Shown: one piece after another, positions 56,901-64,000 of the stretch
Position numbering within the stretch: the stretch's first letter is position 1
Layout of the letters: every line of letters starts with the position of its first letter
Origin: Ochotona curzoniae
Taxonomy: Eukaryota; Chordata; Mammalia; Lagomorpha; Ochotonidae
Assembly (NCBI RefSeq): GCF_017591425.1
Contig: NW_024465777.1
Coordinates: 3,472,001 to 3,536,000, forward strand
DNA: 64,000 nt
Reading direction: 5' to 3'
Translations under genes and position numbers: made by a program
The notes under the pieces: model-generated
What the model was told of the DNA's origin: nothing
The model's input: the letters and a program-made list of their open reading frames with translations, nothing else
Database searches by the model: none

Positions 56901-59900
56901 TCTATCCTGTTCTGACTCCCTGTTTAACTAGATTCAATCCTGTGGCCTTTATTCTCTCACTCCACTCACAAACACTCCCACCTCTGGTCTCTCCTGGTCA
57001 CTGGGTACACCCTGGGTAGTAGCTGAGCCTGGAGGGATCAGGCTAATTCCTGCCACCTCCACCTCCATCCTAGGTTAGGTGTTTACAGTCCTGGCACCAA
57101 GGAAGGAAGTTTCTACAGCACAAGTCCCAAGGGACCCTGGGCACTAACCTGGAGTCTCCTGTACGTCCCTGGCCCCTTCACTCTCCTATACTCTCATAGA
57201 TGACAACATCACACCCCTGTCTCCTTAAATTTTACCCCAATCCACACATAGACCACTAATGCCCTCGATCTTGCTTTTCCTAGAAAATAAAAGCCACACA
57301 CAGAGAACTTTCTCACCAGGAGTCTGTGCCTTTTCACCCACCACTAAGTGACAACCTAGCCACAGACTCCATGTCCCTAGGCTGTTAAGACAGATGACCC
57401 CTGCCCCAACCCCCAACCCCTACCTGTTACTCCTACCCACACAGCTACAGGGCACAGAATCTGGCTCCCTTTTTTTCCCCCACTGAAATATCTAACTCTT
57501 GAAATTCATTTCTCTTCCACTTCATCAGTTGTTTGACTCTCAATTGGATTTTATTTTTTTAAGATTTATTTATTTTTATTGGAAATGCAGAGCAGATTTA
57601 CAGAGAAAAAGAGAGACGGAGACAAAGCACTTCCCAAATGACCGCTACGGCCAGAGCTGAGCTGCTCCAAAGCCAGGATCCCGGAGATTCTTCCAGGTAT
57701 CCCATGTGGGTGCAGGGCCCCAAGGCTTTAGGCCACCCTCAACTGCTTTCCCAGGCCACAAGCAGGGAGTTATATGGGAAATGGAGCAGCCAGGACAAAA
57801 GCAAGAGCTCACGTGAGATCCTGGCACTTGCAGGGGGAGGACCAGCCAGTTGAGCCATCACACCAGGTCCTCAGCTGGATTGTTCTACCACCAGGTGTGG
57901 AAGAATCATCCTAAGGAAAACAGTGAAATCTCTCTTGACCACATTCTGCCTGTTTAGCCAAGTCTCCAGAAGGTTGGCTGCCACAGTCTGTACTGACGCA
58001 TCTCTCACAGACAGAGGGACAGGGCTACCAGCTGCTGGGTGACTCGTCAAATACCCTCAACAACCCTGGGGCAGGAGCCAACGTCAATCCAGGAAGTGGA
58101 TCCAGATCTCCCTTGTGGGTGGCATGTACATGACTTGAGACATCACTACTGCCTTCCCTGCGTCTGCAGCGGCAGGAAGCTACTTCGCAGGGGCCAGAGC
58201 GGGCACGGAACCCAGGCACACTGAGGTAGGACACAGCACGAAGCAAACCACCTGCTCCTCTCACCTCCTTCTCTCAAGTCTACCGAGCCAAGCTTTCACT
58301 CCATCCTTCTGCAAACCCAGTGTGCTGAGGTCCCCTGGTCAGTTCTCAGATGTCCCTTTGCTTGACCTCTGAAGTCCTCTCTCTCCTGGCCTTCCAGATC
58401 CACACCCTTTCTTGGATTTCCCCTTCGCTGTCTGGCCGCAGTGCCCAGGCTCCCCACTCGTTCTTCCTCCAGTTGCAACCCAATGCACCTGGAACATCTT
58501 CCCATCTCCGCTTACCCTCACTCCTTAGGTGATTTGGGGGCTCAAGCTTTAAACACCATATACACCCTAACAACTCTGAATGTACAGTGCCAGCCTTGAC
58601 TTTCCCTCTAAGCTTCAGATTTGTATTTCCATTCTGGGTCTCCACTGGGATGATTACTTATTCTTTTATAAGTGTGTAGAAAGGTGTGGTGGAGAGCAGT
58701 ACTGTGACAAAACACAAAACACTGCTGCTTGGGGCACTACATCTCATACAGGTGCCAGTTCAAGTGCCAGCTGTGCCTCTTCCAATCCAGCTCCTTGCTA
58801 ATGTGCCTGGGAAAGCAGTGAAGGATGGCCAAGTCCTTGGACCCATGCACCACAAGGGAGATACGGAAGAAACTCTTGGTTCCAAGCTTTAACCTAGCCC
58901 AGCTCTACTGCTATGGCCATTTTGAGCAGATGGAAGATCTCTCTCTCTCTCTCTCTCTCTGCCTCTCCCTCTCTGTAATTCTACCTTTCAAATAAGTATA
59001 TAATTTTTAAGGGAGGGGGGACTAAGAGAGATCTTCCATTAACTAGTTTACTTTCCAAGTGCTTGGGGTAGGCTAAACTGAAGCCATGACCCTGGAACTC
59101 AATCTGGATGTCCCACATGGGTGGCAAGAGACCTGAATACTTGCAGCATCACCCACCGCCTCCCAGAGGCAGGAGGCTGCAGTCTGGAGCAGAAATGGGA
59201 CCCAAGTCCACAATCTCCAATATGGGATGCAGGTATCCCAAGGGGCATCTCAGCCTCGGCACCAAATGCCTACCCTCCACTAAGAGAAGATTTTTGTTTG
59301 CTTGCTTTCATTTTTTTAAGGCTTATTATATTTTACTCAAAACTCAGAGTTACAAAGAGAAAGAGGGAGAGACAGTGAGAGAAGTCTTCCATCCACTGGT
59401 TCACTCCTCAAATACCAGAGCTGGGCTAGTCCAAAGCTGGGCTTCTTTTGGGTCTCCCACATGGTGCAGGGCCCAAAGACTTGGGACATTCTCGGTTGCT
59501 CAATCAGAGGTGTAGCAGCTGGGACTAACACTGGTGCCCATACGGGATTCAGAGGATCAGCCTGTTATGCCACCATGCTCCCCCCTGTTTGCTCATTTTT
59601 AAAAAATTAATTTATTTACTTAATCTGAAAAGTGGAGCGACAGAGATATCTTTCATCCACTGGTTCACTCCACAAATGGATACAGCATTCAGGTCTGGGA
59701 CGGGTTGAAGCCAAGACCCCATTCAAGTTGGCTTGATGCATGGATGCATGGATGCAGGCGCTCAAGTGCTCAGGCTTTCTGCTGCCATCCCAGGTGCATT
59801 AGCAGGGAGCTGGCTGGGAAGTAGAGCAGCCAGGACTCAGCTCAGCATTCTCACACGAGATGCACCACAGTGCCAGCCCCCTACCGTGTGATATTTAATC

Positions 59901-62900
59901 CTCATTTCCGGCCATCCATTATCCTAAACATAATCATAACACTGTCACCTTCCAAACTGAACTCTGAATCATCCCGCCCATCCCAGGGCTCCTCAGCTCA
60001 GCCAGCGGCATAGCCATCCACCCACTTCCTCCAGCTCAAACCCTTCCTGACCTTTTTTCTTCCTCACACCCCATGTGCAAATCCTGCCAATCCTGTCTTC
60101 AAATGCAGCCAGAAGCTGGTCACTCCCCACCCTCCTTGTCGTGTCCCTCACACTCTTCCTCTGGGGGCAGCTTATCTCCCTGCAAAGGCTCAGCTCCCCC
60201 AGGGTCAGGTGGGAAGGTAGGGCAGCGCTGGAATACAGACCCCAGTGTGGGAGAGTCCAACTGCATCACTTCGTTCTGTATCACTTTACCAGGCTGAGAC
60301 TCCAGGCTCTCCCCAGGGCTTGGCTACTGCCTTGCCATGTGCACCTGGCAGCCTGCGACCCCTTCTGCTTCGGCATCTATGAGAGGGGAGGTGGGCTATC
60401 TGTCCTTCCTTCCCTCTCCGCCCAGGGTCAGTGTTAAGGCAGAGTCACCCTTCACATTTGGCTTCTGACAGTCTCTCCCAGGAACATCACTGGCTACTTT
60501 GCCACAGCGCTCGGCCGCTCATCTTACTGGGACCACTGTCCGTGGGCTATAGATGCCCACTCTCTTGCCAGTCACCCCAGAATCACCTTGGGGGGGCACA
60601 CTTCTACAGGAGTGTATTTTGGGAGTTGAAGCCCTGTTTGTTCTGCGTCCACACATGCAGCTGTGACCCTGCTTTTGTAATCGCACACAGGAGAGGCCCC
60701 CGCCTTACGCACACACAGCACCCCGACTCACCTGGAAGACACTCCTGGTCAGCATCCTGAAGGCACCAAAGGCTGTCACCTCCACCAGCGCCATCACTGC
60801 CAACTGCACAAGGTTGGCCTTGCCCAGGACGGCACCCATAGAGATCAGCACGGACATGGCGCTCATAGCAGCCAAGTGAACTCTGTGGGCAAGGACGGGG
60901 TTGGAGGATGTCACTCATTTACTCCTGCCACCAGCTCCCTGCTGGCACCTTTCAGCTCACCCAAGAACGCCCTCCGTGAGGGCCCCTCACCCCTCCCGTG
61001 TCAACCTCACGGGGTGTCCACACCCACTTCAGTGACCAGCTGCTGTCACTCCGCGTAGCCTCCAAGGGGACTCTGCAGTCCCACAGTGCACTGCACACAG
61101 GCGCTCGGTAGAGGGCGCCCTTCACAGCCGTCACAGGGCGCTCTCACCGCCTCCTATCGCTGCGTAAGAGTGGGTTTACAAGCAGCAGAAGCCCGGTGCC
61201 CTCTACTTTGCCGCCAGGGCCACTGTTTAACCTCACTGTACCTATTTCACCCCCTGTGAAATAATAATGCACAGCGCAGACTCAGGCGGAGGCAACCCAG
61301 CTCGCGCCGGCCTGGATGGACTGTTTGAGCATTCCAACTTTGCTGTCTGCCTGTCCCAGCGTGTGGCTGTACTAAGTGGAGGAGCAGACGGTGCCTTGGA
61401 ATTCAGGGAAGGACAAGACAGCCCTTCCTGGCACCAGGGCGTGGGGACGAGGAATACCTGCAGTGTCCGGGAGCTGGAGAGCTGACTGGGAAAGCCAGGC
61501 TGCCTGGTCTCATCAGGGAATGCTTTAGGGAGGCAGTTCCCTGAGCCTTTGATTAGGAGATGTTCGTCCATGGGAATGGAGGATGATGACGCTGTGATTT
61601 ACTCAGCATGACCCTGGTGTGACATTCCTTCATTGCCACCCCTGAGCGTGGTGAATCAGTGGCCCCCATAGACAGACGGGGCCAAGAAGATGAGAAGCAA
61701 GCAGTCTGGGCAGCAGCCCCACAGCCATGAGGTTCAAACCCAGGTGGGTTGCCTGGGGTCAGCTACCACAGTGACCTCCCGAGGGTCCAGGACCCCAGAG
61801 GGCAGGGCACAGAAGGGCTAGGGCACAGAAAGAACACAGAGTCCCAAAGGAACCAGAAGCAATTCCGAAGAAGGGATTAACTCACTGCTCATCGCACCTG
61901 GATGGGTGTGCCCAGTAAGGGAGCACCCACTTCATCAACAATTGCCTGATTCAGGAGGGTGTGTACCCGAGGCAGTATGTCAGGCCTGGGGGCCCAGTGT
62001 GGAGGCGGGGAAATGTGCTGCTTGGCAGGGCAGTCTCAGGTCTAGGTCACCGGGAAGGGGACTCCAACTCAGTCACTTGTTGGCTGTGTGATCTCGGGCA
62101 ATTCCTCAACCACTCTGTGCTCAATGCCTTTGTGCCTAAGGAGGAGGCAATGGCCCTGGAGCTGTTGTGTGAGCAAAGCGAGTTGAAATGTGTCAGCTGC
62201 AATAAGGCTTTGCTACGGTCTTTTTAGTACCCCCAGCCCACCCCTGGCCTTTCAAAATGTAGCATTAAAAGTCACATGTGTTACCCATATCGTTCTCATT
62301 ACAGGGGGAAACACAGGACAGCAAAGCTGAGCAATAGGCCCCGACCCAGAGGGAACCAGGTCAAGTAGCTAGAGTGCCAAGGATGCCCAAAGAGAGACGG
62401 AGGAGAGCTTGCACCAGGACAAGCGGACAGTGCCCAGCAGCTTAGTCCTGGCCGGATGGTCAGAGGATGGTCATTGTTCTGTTCTGGAAAGCAGTTCCAG
62501 CAGCAGCCGTGGCCCTGGGGAGCAGGCCCCACGGGTGGGGCAGGGCATTTGAGTTGCTCATGGCCCCTTTGGGTCCTCACGGATCGAGTAAAAAACCGAG
62601 ATCCCTGAAAGTGTCAGAAGAAAAGGGCTTTCCTGCTCTGTCAAGGTGTAGAAGGCTGCAGGTGTATGTGTGAGTGTGTGTGTGAGAGAGAGAGATTCAG
62701 CCCAGGGTCACCCCTATGACAGCACACACACACACACACACACCAGTGCTTTTGTCACTCCCTAGGTAGAGACCTGAGGGTGGAGGAGATCCCATCCCCA
62801 TGGGACTCAGGCCTAAAACTTACAAGAAACAAAGAGCCTGGAGAGCTGCCACTTGTTTTTTTGGGACCTCAGGGTGATGGCCACAGCCACTCTGAAAGGG

Positions 62901-64000
62901 CGACAGATACTTAAAACCCAAAGCCTGTCCCACCGCTTAGCTGTCTTAACCAGCCTCCACTCCCAGGTCGGATTGATCCCTCCTTGGAAGGATATACTGG
63001 CACAGGGGATGGCCCATGGATAGCCAGGCAAGAACAGGTGCCCAAGAGGCTCAGCAGGGTCCCAGAGGGCAACAGGAAGGGTCATCAGGTGCCTCAAGTG
63101 CCTCTGATGGGATTTCCCATCACATGGGCAGGAGCAGGTTGGGTAAGACAGAGACAAGTTGGCAGGAAAACTTTTGCCTATCTGCCTATGGAAGACAGGA
63201 TTCGAACATGCCATCTCAGACTGGCCACTCCCTGCTTCCCCTTCCCCACAGCTCAGGTTATACAGATGCTCTGCGTGCCCTGGTGTGTGAGGAGTCAGAC
63301 GGGATAGTAGGCATTTAGGGTTTTCTGGGACTCCGAGTCATTTTTCTCAAATATAAAAATGGCATTTTCTCTTCCATGTCTTAAATTCGCTAGAGCACTT
63401 TTCTCCTAAGAGACAAGGGCAAAACTAATATATCAACTCCCCATCTAAAACACCTGCCCAATTCCACCTCCGGGCCATTGCCAAGGGGGTAGTATCTGAA
63501 TGGTCAGTTTATCATCAAAAAGCACTGAGGAAGTTAACCAATAAAAACCTTTCTGAGCTTTTTGTCTCAGAACCAGGTACCAAGGAAACCAGGACTTTGC
63601 CTTTTTCTGGAGAAACTCCTTTGAAGTGAAGTTTTTATAAAAGATTTATTTATTTTTATTTATTATTTATTTTTATTGTGCCTGCCAGCCAGGCTGACGG
63701 ACAGACTGTTAGGTAGCCACAATGTGGAGGCCCAGGAGGACTCCACCTGCAAGAGGGTGGTCAGATCAAGGGCAGGACACCGCCCAGCTCGACTTCAAGG
63801 TGAGACAAACAGTGAGAAATCTTTTACTCTGTTCTAGCGATGGCATGACATTGGCACCAGTTCTTCTAGAACTTTCCCTCTCGGCTGCCCCCATGCCCTT
63901 TAAATACCCAGAAGCAAGACAGCCACCCAGGGTTACCTGTACAGTTTGATGGGTACCGTCCAGTTGAAAGATTGACTCAGGAAGCCGTCCATCAGGAGCG
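39655..64000 (-). CDS. RHCE: RH blood-group gene (Rh30 family), partial: exons 2 (3' part) to 10
   Basis: Exons on the minus strand: 2 (63937-64000, cut by the window edge), 3 (60732-60882), 4 (54716-54863), 5 (53585-53751), 6 (51866-52003), 7 (50328-50461), 8 (47033-47112), 9 (45083-45156), 10 (stop at 39825-39827). Lengths from exon 3 on are 151, 148, 167, 138, 134, 80 and 74 nt, the human RH values as remembered, all with GT-AG junctions. They join to 326 open codons equal to human residues 92-417. Rh proteins are 12-span membrane proteins of the Amt/Mep/Rh superfamily; in red cells Rh30 pairs with RhAG. The C terminus FPHLAVGF is identical to human. Since non-primates have one RH gene, the label may equally be RHD or simply RH. 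Unusual residues are covered under the exons. Confidence 0.95.
40570..40785 (-). repeat. Old CSINE fragment, RH intron 9
   Basis: Weak body match (ctgggctaaagctggttgct). Confidence 0.45.
40860..40985 (-). repeat. MIR fragment
   Basis: cccattttacagatgaagaa and gaggtcaggggctggctagg follow the MIR core in reverse. Confidence 0.6.
41111..41445 (+). repeat. CSINE copy, older
   Basis: Head tactggtgttgtggcacagc; tail aaataagtaaac. Confidence 0.75.
41480..41535. repeat. AT microsatellite
   Basis: Impure (TA)n/(TATG)n run. Confidence 0.8.
41870..42145 (+). repeat. Old CSINE
   Basis: Diverged; ttctctg tail region replaced by ctttcaaattaaaaa. Confidence 0.5.
42690..43155. repeat. Two old CSINEs, opposite strands
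   Basis: Plus fragment 42690-42872 abuts a minus copy 42873-43155, head-truncated against tail. Confidence 0.6.
43480..43890. repeat. Two MIR fragments
   Basis: Plus-strand remnant at 43480-43590; minus-strand remnant at 43740-43890 (cctcatttgatcctccaaat). Confidence 0.5.
44190..44460 (+). repeat. L1M (old LINE-1) 3'-end fragment
   Basis: gtcagtggttgcctggggat, then a gggatgatggctgtgattct-like stretch, as in L1M 3' ends. Confidence 0.65.
44800..44931 (+). repeat. CA microsatellite with degenerate flank
   Basis: Pure (CA)n at 44896-44930 preceded by about 90 bp of impure CA-rich sequence; RH intron 9, about 150 bp downstream (transcript sense) of exon 9. Confidence 0.9.
45083..45156 (-). CDS. 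RHCE: RH exon 9
   Basis: 74 nt, acceptor taaacag, donor GGGAG|gtaag. It encodes [20 protein letters not shown] and AVWE, the cytosolic tail after the last membrane span. The acceptor has a weak pyrimidine tract. Confidence 0.93.
45309..45525 (+). repeat. CSINE copy
   Basis: RH intron 8; pairs with the next element as an inverted repeat. Confidence 0.75.
45526..45842 (-). repeat. CSINE copy
   Basis: Full-length; ends catcgtgctggtccc. Confidence 0.88.
46100..46640 (+). repeat. L2 LINE 3'-end fragment
   Basis: cctcaggaccttggtacttg and caccagtacctgag match the L2 3' end as remembered. Confidence 0.6.
47033..47112 (-). CDS. RHCE: RH exon 8
   Basis: 80 nt, acceptor cctttctag, donor ACAG|gtcagt. 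It encodes [20 protein letters not shown] and VSGLLT, one membrane segment. Confidence 0.94.
47360..47480 (+). repeat. MIR fragment
   Basis: aagtcccagctctgttgctt plus gaacaagtcacttccatctc is the MIR core. Confidence 0.75.
47786..48100 (+). repeat. CSINE copy
   Basis: RH intron 7. Confidence 0.82.
48101..48430 (-). repeat. CSINE remnants
   Basis: Short head-proximal piece 48101-48165, then a longer diverged copy to 48430. Confidence 0.65.
48460..48740 (+). repeat. L1M fragment
   Basis: aaaaccatttggtggcatcc, agcaatcctactttatgcat and caacagaaatgcc follow L1M 3' ends. Confidence 0.65.
50328..50461 (-). CDS. RHCE: RH exon 7
   Basis: 134 nt, acceptor tgtccccag, donor GCCGG|gtatgt. It contains [19 protein letters not shown] (residues 322-340), far closer to the RhAG/RhCG signature HDTCG-H-N-L-H-G-x-PG than human Rh30 is. 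The residue aligned with the second pore His is Phe332. Confidence 0.94.
51030..51360 (-). repeat. Old CSINE
   Basis: RH intron 6; tail side clear (gatcttccatccactggttc), head diverged. Confidence 0.55.
51866..52003 (-). CDS. RHCE: RH exon 6
   Basis: 138 nt, acceptor tctctgcag, donor CCG|gtaag. It encodes the family motif [10 protein letters not shown] and ends AKCLP, keeping the Cys311-Leu-Pro motif proposed as a palmitoylation site in human Rh. Confidence 0.95.
52270..52760 (+). repeat. Probable L2 fragment
   Basis: Pyrimidine-rich L2-like text, weak; RH intron 5. Confidence 0.35.
52865..53190 (+). repeat. CSINE copy
   Basis: Full-length, RH intron 5. Confidence 0.88.
53585..53751 (-). 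CDS. RHCE: RH exon 5
   Basis: 167 nt, acceptor gtccccag, donor ATG|gtgag. It encodes [20 protein letters not shown] onwards. Diagnostic human sites read Phe223, Ala226 (the e-type residue), Glu233, Leu245, Gly263 and Met267, a mix of RhD-like and RhCE-like states. Confidence 0.95.
53868..54197 (+). repeat. Young CSINE
   Basis: Near-consensus, about 120 bp from RH exon 5; flanked by duplicated gaccgtcagtgg (about 53859 and 54199). Confidence 0.93.
54716..54863 (-). CDS. RHCE: RH exon 4
   Basis: 148 nt, acceptor tgttgcag, donor CTAG|gtaag. It starts [19 protein letters not shown]. Asp165 and His173 occupy the positions of the conserved vestibule Asp and first pore His of RhAG/RhCG, where human Rh30 has Tyr at both. 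The human CLP (Cys186) motif is FLS here. Confidence 0.95.
55560..55935. repeat. Unnamed repetitive block, RH intron 3
   Basis: Recurring phrases (gactggg, aggctg, gggctgg, cagcat/cagcac) at irregular spacing suggest a degenerate tandem repeat, perhaps a LINE 3' UTR. It is not CSINE and I cannot name it. Confidence 0.4.
55940..56170 (+). repeat. CSINE, head-truncated
   Basis: Body from ccttgggaccctatgcacac; tail aaataaatcttattttttt. Confidence 0.75.
56700..56860 (-). repeat. MIR fragment
   Basis: cattactgttactccctctt and gggcacagagaaattaacca match MIR in reverse. Confidence 0.6.
57558..57875 (-). repeat. CSINE copy
   Basis: Full-length; ends catcacaccaggtcc. Confidence 0.85.
57990..58245 (-). 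repeat. Old CSINE remnant
   Basis: Weak match only. Confidence 0.35.
58688..59010 (+). repeat. CSINE with expanded TC tract
   Basis: (CT)n at about 58940-58961 grown from the SINE's own pyrimidine stretch. Confidence 0.75.
59011..59880 (-). repeat. Three old CSINEs in tandem
   Basis: About 59011-59285, 59312-59582 and 59600-59880, all minus strand, RH intron 3. Confidence 0.65.
60732..60882 (-). CDS. RHCE: RH exon 3
   Basis: 151 nt, acceptor ttgcccacag, donor TTCCAG|gtgagt. It encodes [20 protein letters not shown] followed by a membrane segment ending RSVFQ. It is closely similar to human residues 112-162. Confidence 0.95.
61600..62130. repeat. MIR fragments, RH intron 2
   Basis: Minus remnant about 61600-61760; plus remnant about 62040-62130 (ggctgtgtgatctcgggcaa). 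Confidence 0.5.
62660..62745 (+). repeat. TG/GA and CA microsatellites
   Basis: (TG)n(GA)n at about 62664-62694 and (CA)n at about 62723-62743. Confidence 0.85.
63633..63690 (-). repeat. Isolated SINE tail
   Basis: Only the (aataaa)n tail complement remains; no SINE body follows. Confidence 0.5.
63937..64000 (-). CDS. RHCE: RH exon 2, 3' part (truncated by window)
   Basis: The final 64 of an expected 187 nt. Donor CTGTACAG|gtaacc. It reads [20 protein letters not shown], human residues 92-111. Asn103-Trp-Thr is an N-glycosylation sequon at the human C/c-defining residue. The exon continues past the right edge. Confidence 0.93.

Overview
This is mammalian nuclear DNA. It has long introns with GT-AG splice junctions, CpG-island promoters, decayed L2/MIR/L1 copies and a very high density of one tRNA-derived SINE family, the lagomorph C-repeat (CSINE). 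The youngest copies have a head and body that look more like pika (Ochotona) than rabbit; this genus call is an inference from memory of those repeats.

Three protein genes are present, in the order RSRP1 (minus), TMEM50A (plus), RH (minus). This is the chromosome 1p36-type RH blood-group locus. RSRP1 (about 2.48-6.55 kb) encodes an Arg/Ser-rich nuclear protein. Its 84-nt fourth exon carries an in-frame stop in this assembly. TMEM50A (about 15.1-36.5 kb) has a complete 157-residue reading frame in six coding exons. The RH gene (about 39.66 kb to beyond the right edge) shows exons 10 to 3 complete and the 3' 64 nt of exon 2. Together they give 326 uninterrupted codons equivalent to human residues 92-417, with exon lengths equal to the human ones as I remember them. 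Exon 1 and the start of exon 2 lie outside the window.

Region by region: 1-2.4 kb is intergenic with four SINEs. 2.4-6.6 kb is RSRP1, most of it strikingly free of SINEs. 6.6-15.0 kb, where the second RH gene sits in humans, holds no RH exon. It contains an unrecognised anonymous segment, a possible old LTR, a dense SINE cluster and a U6 snRNA-like copy. 15.0-36.5 kb is TMEM50A, with a roughly 1.3-kb 23-bp minisatellite just after exon 4. 36.5-39.65 kb is the tail-to-tail spacer. 39.65-64 kb is RH. The layout is the single-copy RH arrangement also found in mouse, with the lone RH gene at the RHCE position.

The most interesting observations are three. The RH protein keeps ammonia-channel signature residues (Asp165 and His173) that human RhD/RhCE have lost. 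It has an Asn-X-Thr sequon at the residue that in humans defines the C/c antigen. RSRP1 exon 4 carries a stop codon but could be skipped in frame. I found no evidence of a wholly new biological system.
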